DNA from: JAENVU01 sp031362155
GTDB taxonomy: Bacteria > Actinomycetota > Acidimicrobiia > IMCC26256 > JAENVU01
Length of the DNA stretch: 64,000 nucleotides
Direction: 5' to 3'
NCBI GenBank assembly: GCA_031362155.1
Contig: JANLRZ010000180.1
Span: forward strand, 1-64,000
Shown here: positions 59,279 through 64,000 of the stretch, piece by piece
Position numbering within the stretch: position 1 is the stretch's first letter
Layout: every line of letters begins with the position of its first letter
Translations under genes and position numbers: made by a program
The notes under the pieces: generated by a model
What the model was told of the DNA's origin: nothing
What the model saw: the letters and a program-made list of their open reading frames with translations, nothing else
Database searches by the model: none

Positions 59279-60109
59279 TCAAGAATGATCGCGGGTCCCG
59301 AGCCACATCGTGTATCGGAGCAGGCGGAGATATCCGAGAGCCTCGTAGACCCGTTGCCCGTCATCGGACGCGATGAGCATCGATGGCGCCGAGGGTTGGG
59401 CGAGGCTCGCCGCCCCGGTGATCGCCGCGCCGTACCCGCGACCCCGGCACTCGGCCCGAGTCGACACCAACTCGACGATCGTGAGTGAAGGTCCCAGAAA
59501 TGCGGCCGCAGTCGCGACCGGTTGTCCCGCCTCGTAACCGACGAAGAACCGCCACGGGGTGTCGAGTACGTCGGGATGGAGATAGCAGCTCCGCTGCCAC
59601 GGTTGCAGTTCGGGCACGGGATACGCCTCGATCAGTGTGCGTTCGAAATCGGCGAGCGTCGCGGCGTCGGTTGCCGGAACGATGTCGAGTGCTTCGACGG
59701 TCGGGCCGGTGCCTCCGGCCGGGCGCAGCATCAGTGGCGGATGGCCGACGCGATGAAGGCCGTGAGTGCTCCAGTCCGCCGTTCGCCACGGCGAGAAGAC
59801 CAGAAACGGCCCGCCCGCCCGTTGGGAGTAGAAGTCCGTGAGTCGGCGGATGACATCCGGCGTCGCGGAATCGACGATCGGGTGCGTCACCAGGGCGACG
59901 TTCCCGAACGGTGTGGCGATCGCGAGATCGCACATTCGGAGGCCGGCATCGGGGTCGTCGAGAATGCGTCCGCCCCGAGATGCCACGATCGACGCATATG
60001 CGTCCGCCTCGAGTCGTGCGTAGTCGAGCACCAGATTGTCGCCGGAAGGAGTGCGCACTCCGGTTCCGTTTTCGAGATACTCGTCGCCGTCTGCCGCGAG
60101 CGATGTCAT
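59279..60109 (-). CDS. GNAT family N-acetyltransferase
   Basis: A 276-residue acetyltransferase. The C-terminal GNAT domain has the acetyl-CoA loop RAECRGRGYGAAITGAA near 219-235 and PSMLIASDDGQRVYEALGY near 243-261. The N-terminal half (about 1-140) is a second, degenerate GNAT-like fold (VLDYARLEADAYASI, GNVALVTHPIV). AGGAG precedes ATG 60109 by 6 bases. Acceptor molecule unknown. It is divergent from the MOSC protein gene. Confidence 0.85.
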   Translation of the reverse strand: MTSLAADGDEYLENGTGVRTPSGDNLVLDYARLEADAYASIVASRGGRILDDPDAGLRMCDLAIATPFGNVALVTHPIVDSATPDVIRRLTDFYSQRAGGPFLVFSPWRTADWSTHGLHRVGHPPLMLRPAGGTGPTVEALDIVPATDAATLADFERTLIEAYPVPELQPWQRSCYLHPDVLDTPWRFFVGYEAGQPVATAAAFLGPSLTIVELVSTRAECRGRGYGAAITGAASLAQPSAPSMLIASDDGQRVYEALGYLRLLRYTMWLGTRDHS

Positions 60110-60233
60110 CGTCACTCCTCGTTCGGTGGCCACGTTACCGGCATGCGGGCTTGATGAGGCGACGACGGCGCGGCATGAATGGGCGGGGGTATGTGAGGAT
60201 CAACGCTTCTTGGCTGTTCGAGGAGGCGTGAGG

Positions 60234-60884
60234 TTGCCCACGGTGCTGTCGGTCAATGTCGGGCACGCGCGCCCGATCGCGTCGAAGTCGGGAACTTCGG
60301 GAATCGACAAGCGCCCGGTGGCGGGGCCGGTCGGCGTGTTCGCGCCGGGTCCGAAAGGAATCGGCGGCAGCGGACTCGAGGGCGACGCGATCGTCGATAC
60401 CGCGAACCATGGTGGGAACGACCAGGCCGTCTACGCGTACGCCAGGGAGGATCTGGATTGGTGGGAGCCGATCGTGGGTCATCCCCTGAGCTCGGGCAGC
60501 TTCGGCGAGAACCTCACGACCGACTCGCTCGACGTGACCGGCGCGCTCGTGGGCGAGCGCTGGCGGCTCGGAGACGAGCTGGTGCTCGAGGTGACGTCGC
60601 CGCGAATTCCCTGTGGCACCTTCGCCGTGTGGCTGGATGATCACGGCTGGGTCACGACGTTCCGGCGGGAGGCCCGGCCCGGTGCCTACCTGCGGGTGGT
60701 CTCACCCGGTCCGGTGGCCGCTGGGGATTCGATCGAGGTGGTGCATCGGCCGGATCACGACGTCACGATGGAGTTGATGTTCCGAGCGTTGACGACCGAG
60801 CCCGCGTTGATGCCTCGACTCGCGGCTGCGGGCGATGCCATCCACGAAGAGCTGCACGGACGCGTGCCACCGATCGCGCCTTAG
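60234..60884 (+). CDS. MOSC domain protein (YiiM-like)
   Basis: A 216-residue MOSC-domain protein. The family sits in molybdenum-cofactor sulfurtransfer and YiiM-type reductase systems. The core has GLEGDAIVDTANHGGNDQAV split near 49-69, then GSFGENLTT and the conserved cysteine in SPRIPCGTFAVWL near 128. TTG 60234 lies 7 bases after AGGAGG and is preferred over GTG 60228, which would be only one base away from it. Its 3' end overlaps the convergent HSL-esterase end by 4 bases. Partner unknown. Confidence 0.82.
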   Translation: MPTVLSVNVGHARPIASKSGTSGIDKRPVAGPVGVFAPGPKGIGGSGLEGDAIVDTANHGGNDQAVYAYAREDLDWWEPIVGHPLSSGSFGENLTTDSLDVTGALVGERWRLGDELVLEVTSPRIPCGTFAVWLDDHGWVTTFRREARPGAYLRVVSPGPVAAGDSIEVVHRPDHDVTMELMFRALTTEPALMPRLAAAGDAIHEELHGRVPPIAP

Positions 60885-61837
60885 GTGGATTCGGCGTCCG
60901 GCGCGCCAAGGCCGCGTCGAAGTGCGTCGATCACCTCGGCGTGGGCGCGCCGCGACACCGCCGCGAACGGGATCATGGCGGAACCGTGGAACGTGCCCGG
61001 GTAGGAGTGCAGCTCGACGGGCACGCCGGCCTCCATCATCCGGAGGGCGTAGATGATCCCTTCGTCACGGAGCGGATCGAACTCCATCGTCGAGACGTAG
61101 GCGGGGGGCAGGCCGGCCAGATCGTCGGCGATGGCCGGCGAGGCGTACGGAGAGACCTCCGTCACCTCGGGGCCGAGGTAGTACTGCCAGCTCAAGACCG
61201 CGTTGGGACGGTGCCAGAGCGGTGTGTCGACGAAGGTGCGCATGCTCGTGGTGTCGAGGCGATGATCCAGCTCCGGGATCCCGAGGAACTGGAAACAGAT
61301 GGCCGGGCCGCCGCGGTCGCGGGCGAGGAGCGCAGTCGCGGCAGTCAGTCCTCCGCCCGCGCTCTGACCCCCGACGGCGACCCGAGCAGTGTCGATGCCG
61401 AGAGCGTCCGCGTGCTGGTGCATCCAGGTCAACGTCGCGTAACAATCGTCGAGCCCGGCGGGAAACGGGTGTTCGGGCGCGAGCCGGTAGTCGGGTACGA
61501 CGACGACGGCGTCGAGGTCGCGGGCGACCTGGGTCGCGAAGGCGTGTTCCATGTCGATGGACCCGAGGACGAAACCGCCACCGTGAAGGTCGAGGAGGGC
61601 AGGGCGTCCACCGGCGGGTGCTGGAGTGACCGGCCGGTAGACCCGGATCACGATCGGTGGCGCATCGTCGGACGCGATCGACTCGTCGCGCACATCGACG
61701 CCGTCGGTGTCGACGCTCTCACTGAGCGGCGCGAGCATGGCCTCGATACCGGCGCGGGCGGCGTCGATGTCGGTGAGTTCCCCTGCGGGAAGCAGCTCGA
61801 CGAGCGGTGCGAGTTCGGGGTCGTAGTTGTACGTCAT
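60881..61837 (-). CDS. Alpha/beta hydrolase of the hormone-sensitive-lipase family
   Basis: A 318-residue esterase. HGGGF (85-89) forms the oxyanion hole, Ser159 in GGQSAGGG is the nucleophile, and the acid and histidine lie in EFDPLRDEG near 255-263 and GTFHGSA near 288. This is the HSL/GDXG group, usually active on short-chain acyl esters. ATG 61837 is chosen to match the short N-terminal cap; the frame stays open to 61912 but that would run close to the divergent DUF1003 gene. No signal peptide, so cytosolic. Confidence 0.9.
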   Translation of the reverse strand: MTYNYDPELAPLVELLPAGELTDIDAARAGIEAMLAPLSESVDTDGVDVRDESIASDDAPPIVIRVYRPVTPAPAGGRPALLDLHGGGFVLGSIDMEHAFATQVARDLDAVVVVPDYRLAPEHPFPAGLDDCYATLTWMHQHADALGIDTARVAVGGQSAGGGLTAATALLARDRGGPAICFQFLGIPELDHRLDTTSMRTFVDTPLWHRPNAVLSWQYYLGPEVTEVSPYASPAIADDLAGLPPAYVSTMEFDPLRDEGIIYALRMMEAGVPVELHSYPGTFHGSAMIPFAAVSRRAHAEVIDALRRGLGAPDAEST

Positions 61838-61910
61838 GGCGCCACTCTTCCACGACTCCGATACCCGGGGGGTGCCACGCTCGGCCCGCGCCGAGTGCGA
61901 GGCTTCCACC

Positions 61911-62408
61911 ATGACGAAACCTGCATGGAAAAGCCTGTGGCATCGGCACCCGGGTGTCCGTTCGGGTGATCAGCTGTCGATCGGCGAGCGCGCCGCCGAC
62001 CGGATGCGTAACACGATGGGCTCGTGGCCCTTCGTCTTCGGCTTCTTCGCGTTGATGATTGCGTGGGCCGTTGCGAACTCGGTGTTCTATGTGGGCGGCA
62101 AGAACGGCAAGCACGGGTTCGACCCGTACCCGTACATCCTGCTGAACCTCTTCCTCTCGATGTTGGCTGGGGTTCAGGCCGCCGCCCTGCTCATCGCGGC
62201 GAAGCGATCGGACGCCATCTCATCCGAGATCGCGCTGCACACCGAGCAGAACACGAATGAGCTGAAGACGCTGCTCGAGGAGAACACCTCGCTCACCCAA
62301 CAGGTGAAACGGAACACCGACCTGCTCAACGAAATCCACCGTCACCTCCAGGTGCTCGTTCCCGACTCGGACGCCGAATCCCCCGTGCCAGACTGCCGCG
62401 GTGGATGA
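61911..62408 (+). CDS. DUF1003 membrane protein
   Basis: A 165-residue protein of the DUF1003 family. The conserved start GERAADRMRNTMGSWPFVF (26-44) leads into two membrane segments (about 38-60 and 77-100, separated by GFDPYPYILLNLFLSM), then a C-terminal coiled coil (about 110-152) on the cytosolic side. Function unknown for the family. Its last 8 bases overlap the GTG start of the hydrolase-cyclase gene, so the two are co-translated and the cyclase may be recruited to the membrane by it. Confidence 0.9.
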   Translation: MTKPAWKSLWHRHPGVRSGDQLSIGERAADRMRNTMGSWPFVFGFFALMIAWAVANSVFYVGGKNGKHGFDPYPYILLNLFLSMLAGVQAAALLIAAKRSDAISSEIALHTEQNTNELKTLLEENTSLTQQVKRNTDLLNEIHRHLQVLVPDSDAESPVPDCRGG

Positions 62409-63708
62409 CATTCGGGACCTGCGTGATGAGCACGGAGGTCTCGCGTACGCAGTGATGGGTTCGGGTCCGCCGCTCGTGTACATCCCCGACCTGTTCATGC
62501 CGATCGACGCGCTCGACGAGGATCCGCCCTACGCGCAGTTTCTCGATGGGTTGGCATCGTTCTCGACGTTGATCATCTTCGACCGGCGGGGCATCGGGTT
62601 CAGCGATCCGATCGACGATTGGGATCGGCCGCTGTTCGACACCTGGGCCGACGATGTGGTTCGGGTCATTCGCGGCGTCGTGGGCGGACCTGCCACCGTG
62701 CTCGGCAACGCGGTCCAGAGCGGCACGACGGCATTGCGCGCCGCGCAGATCGCGCCGGAACTCGTCGAACACTTGATCCTGCTGAACGTGATGAGTGTCA
62801 ACCGCGGGCTCGCGGCCGGCCCGGCCGACGAACTCGTACGTAACGTCGATGGTGAGAGCACGTTCGACTTCGGCAGCATTGTGTCGCCCAGTCGTAGCGG
62901 CGATCCGGCGTACGTCCGGTGGATCGACCGGGTCGGGCGGCGAGGCGCGAGCCCGGCCGACGCGCGGCGCATGTGGCAGTCGATCCTGAGTTCATCGGAT
63001 CCGACTGGCCTCGACACGTTGCGCGTGCCCACCACCGTGATGGTGCGGCCTGGGTTGGCCTGGGCGCCGATCGTCGAGGGGTCGAGAGAGTTCGTCGAAT
63101 CGATTCCCGACGCCGAGCTGGTCGAGATCTCCGGCGCCGACATGTATCCCAACGGCGGAGACGTGGACGAACTCGTGCACGCGCTCGGCGCAGCGATGGG
63201 GGCGGCGTCGGTGCGATCGGGCGGGCCGGCTCTGCTCACCTTGCTGTTCTCCGACATCGTGGCGAGTACCGAGCGATCCGGTGAGATGGGCAACGCCCGC
63301 TGGCGCAGCCTCCTCGACGTGCACGATGAGTTGGCCGGCAAGGTCGTGGCTCGCCACGGTGGAACGCTGATCAAGCACACGGGAGACGGTGTGCTCGCGA
63401 CGTTCCCGATGCCCACTCGGGGCCTCCGGGCGGCCCGAGCACTTCGAGCGGAACTCGCACGGTCCGATCTCGATGTGCGGATCGGCCTGCACACGGCGGA
63501 GGTCGAACGACGCGGTCACGACGTCAACGGCGTCGGCGTCAATCTCGCGGCGCGCATCATGGATAGGGCCGGCGGCGGCGAGATCCTCGTGTCGGCCGCG
63601 ATCCCGCTGATCGTCGCCGGTTCCGAGTTTTCGTTCGCCTCCCGCGGTCGGCACGAGCTGAAGGGCCTGCCTGCCGACCAGGAGTTGTTCGCGCTCGACG
63701 GTCCGTAG
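62401..63708 (+). CDS. Class III nucleotide cyclase fused to a non-catalytic alpha/beta-hydrolase fold
   Basis: A 435-residue fusion. The N-terminal part (1-255) has an alpha/beta-hydrolase layout (PPLVYIPDLF, IIFDRRGIGFSDP) but the nucleophile elbow reads VLGNAVQSG, with Ala104 where Ser is expected, so it is probably a ligand-sensing module. The C-terminal cyclase (about 270-435) is intact in visible motifs: metal aspartates Asp285 in LFSDIVAST and Asp329 in TGDGVLATF, Lys325 for base choice, and the NGVGVNLAARI transition-state residues. Substrate ATP rather than GTP is suggested by the Lys. GTG 62401 overlaps the DUF1003 gene by 8 bases. A small repeat follows it. Confidence 0.88.
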   Translation: MDDIRDLRDEHGGLAYAVMGSGPPLVYIPDLFMPIDALDEDPPYAQFLDGLASFSTLIIFDRRGIGFSDPIDDWDRPLFDTWADDVVRVIRGVVGGPATVLGNAVQSGTTALRAAQIAPELVEHLILLNVMSVNRGLAAGPADELVRNVDGESTFDFGSIVSPSRSGDPAYVRWIDRVGRRGASPADARRMWQSILSSSDPTGLDTLRVPTTVMVRPGLAWAPIVEGSREFVESIPDAELVEISGADMYPNGGDVDELVHALGAAMGAASVRSGGPALLTLLFSDIVASTERSGEMGNARWRSLLDVHDELAGKVVARHGGTLIKHTGDGVLATFPMPTRGLRAARALRAELARSDLDVRIGLHTAEVERRGHDVNGVGVNLAARIMDRAGGGEILVSAAIPLIVAGSEFSFASRGRHELKGLPADQELFALDGP

Positions 63709-63758
63709 CCCTCGTGCGGTCGCGTCAGGTCGGTCGCGTCGGGTCAGGTCGGTTGGTA
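63709..63758. repeat. Short imperfect tandem repeat between convergent genes
   Basis: GGTCGCGTC occurs twice and CAGGTCGGT twice in the 50-base gap between the cyclase and amidohydrolase stops. It may come from replication slippage. No function is evident, and no good hairpin terminator is seen here. Confidence 0.4.
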
Positions 63759-64000
63759 TCAGGTCCGGTCGAGTTCCAGCATGCGGATGGCGTTGCCGCG
63801 CAGGATCTTGTACTTCTGCTCATCGGTCTCGACTCCGGCGAGCATCTGCTCGCAGTAGTCCTTGGAGTTCGGCCAGGTGGTGTCCGTGTGCGGGTAGTCC
63901 GTCTCGAAGCAGATGTTGTTCTCGCCGACCTCGTCGAGCGACCGCACTCCGTGTCGGTCCCAGGTGAAGCACCCAAAGACGCGGTCGTAGTAGTAGGTCG
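63759..64000 (-). CDS. Amidohydrolase family protein, C-terminal part only
   Basis: The last 79 residues of a metal-dependent hydrolase of the amidohydrolase 2 (ACMSD-like) group; the gene continues past the right edge. ICFETDYPHTDTTWPNSKD contains the aspartate that binds the active-site metal in this family, and KYKILRGNAIRMLELD is the usual C-terminal helix. Upstream residues (FTWDRHGVRSL) fit the same family. Such proteins decarboxylate or hydrolyse small cyclic or aromatic acids; substrate unknown. Confidence 0.8.
   Translation of the reverse strand, partial: TYYYDRVFGCFTWDRHGVRSLDEVGENNICFETDYPHTDTTWPNSKDYCEQMLAGVETDEQKYKILRGNAIRMLELDRT

Noticed and set aside
1..64000. Mobile element, prophage or biosynthetic cluster
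   Set aside because: No transposase, integrase, phage structural gene, PKS/NRPS or inverted-repeat-flanked island was seen; gene content and codon style are uniform.

Overview
The window is gene-dense, high-GC chromosomal DNA with many GTG starts, 1-8 base overlaps between co-directional genes and almost no spacing between convergent genes. A WhiB protein, a GlnR-type orphan regulator beside class I and class II glutamine synthetases, a pair of ArsA-type ATPases, an ethylmalonyl-CoA mutase and SelA/SelB point to an Actinomycetota chromosome. I infer an Acidimicrobiia-like lineage from the overall style, not from any single marker. I see no transposase, integrase, phage gene, plasmid function, CRISPR array or rRNA. 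The window cuts a metallophosphoesterase at its left edge and an amidohydrolase at its right edge.

Layout. 1-10.4 kb: metallophosphoesterase (5' cut), N-carbamoylputrescine-amidase-like nitrilase, SurE, a CaiB/BaiF CoA-transferase, a long-chain acyl-CoA synthetase preceded by three 21-bp-phased repeats, a degenerate GGDEF membrane protein, MeaA-type mutase with 3-hydroxyacyl-CoA dehydrogenase, and an S51-like peptidase. 10.4-20 kb: membrane cyclophilin, secreted CocE-type hydrolase, aspartokinase, aspartate-semialdehyde dehydrogenase, a secreted radical-copper-oxidase-like protein with five C-terminal repeats, an alpha/beta hydrolase and a dienelactone hydrolase. 20-28.4 kb: a polar amino acid ABC transporter operon, a PH-like protein, a lipoprotein, tRNA-Pro(CGG), an atypical receiver protein, an ArsA pair, a divergent NfeD-like protein and WhiB. 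28.4-33.2 kb: selA-selB, then a NUDIX hydrolase overlapping an MBL-fold hydrolase.

33.2-37.4 kb is a five-gene operon read leftward: DUF2855 protein, TetR regulator, a dimeric alpha/beta-barrel-like protein, haloalkane dehalogenase and a lipoprotein, every junction overlapping or within about 26 bases. 37.4-41.9 kb is an Fe-S module: Mrp ATPase divergent from a SufR-like regulator, then a SufA-type carrier, a two-[2Fe-2S] xanthine-dehydrogenase-like protein that seems to need a CTG start, and RidA. 41.9-45.3 kb is a nitrogen module: glnA, glnR and a 47-residue membrane protein in one unit, divergent from glnII across a 227-base spacer holding GlnR-box-like half-sites.

45.3-64 kb is mostly signalling and cell-surface functions: a GGDEF-EAL protein, a penicillin-acylase lipoprotein, a glycosidase-like lipoprotein, a universal stress protein, a 1,296-residue Ig-repeat/beta-helix surface protein with a possible structured RNA upstream, an anchored phosphoesterase, a polyhydroxybutyrate-depolymerase-like esterase, small proteins, a GNAT, a MOSC protein, an HSL-family esterase, a DUF1003 protein and a class III nucleotide cyclase fused to an alpha/beta-hydrolase fold that has lost its nucleophile.

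Strongest items for follow-up: the 21-bp-phased repeats before the acyl-CoA synthetase, the glnA-glnR/glnII switch, the haloalkane dehalogenase/DUF2855 operon, the condensed xanthine-dehydrogenase-like protein with a possible CTG start, the hydrolase-cyclase fusion, the copper-oxidase fusion and the three-way-junction fold near 56.3 kb. All functions are read from motifs and family resemblance; no search or folding program was run.
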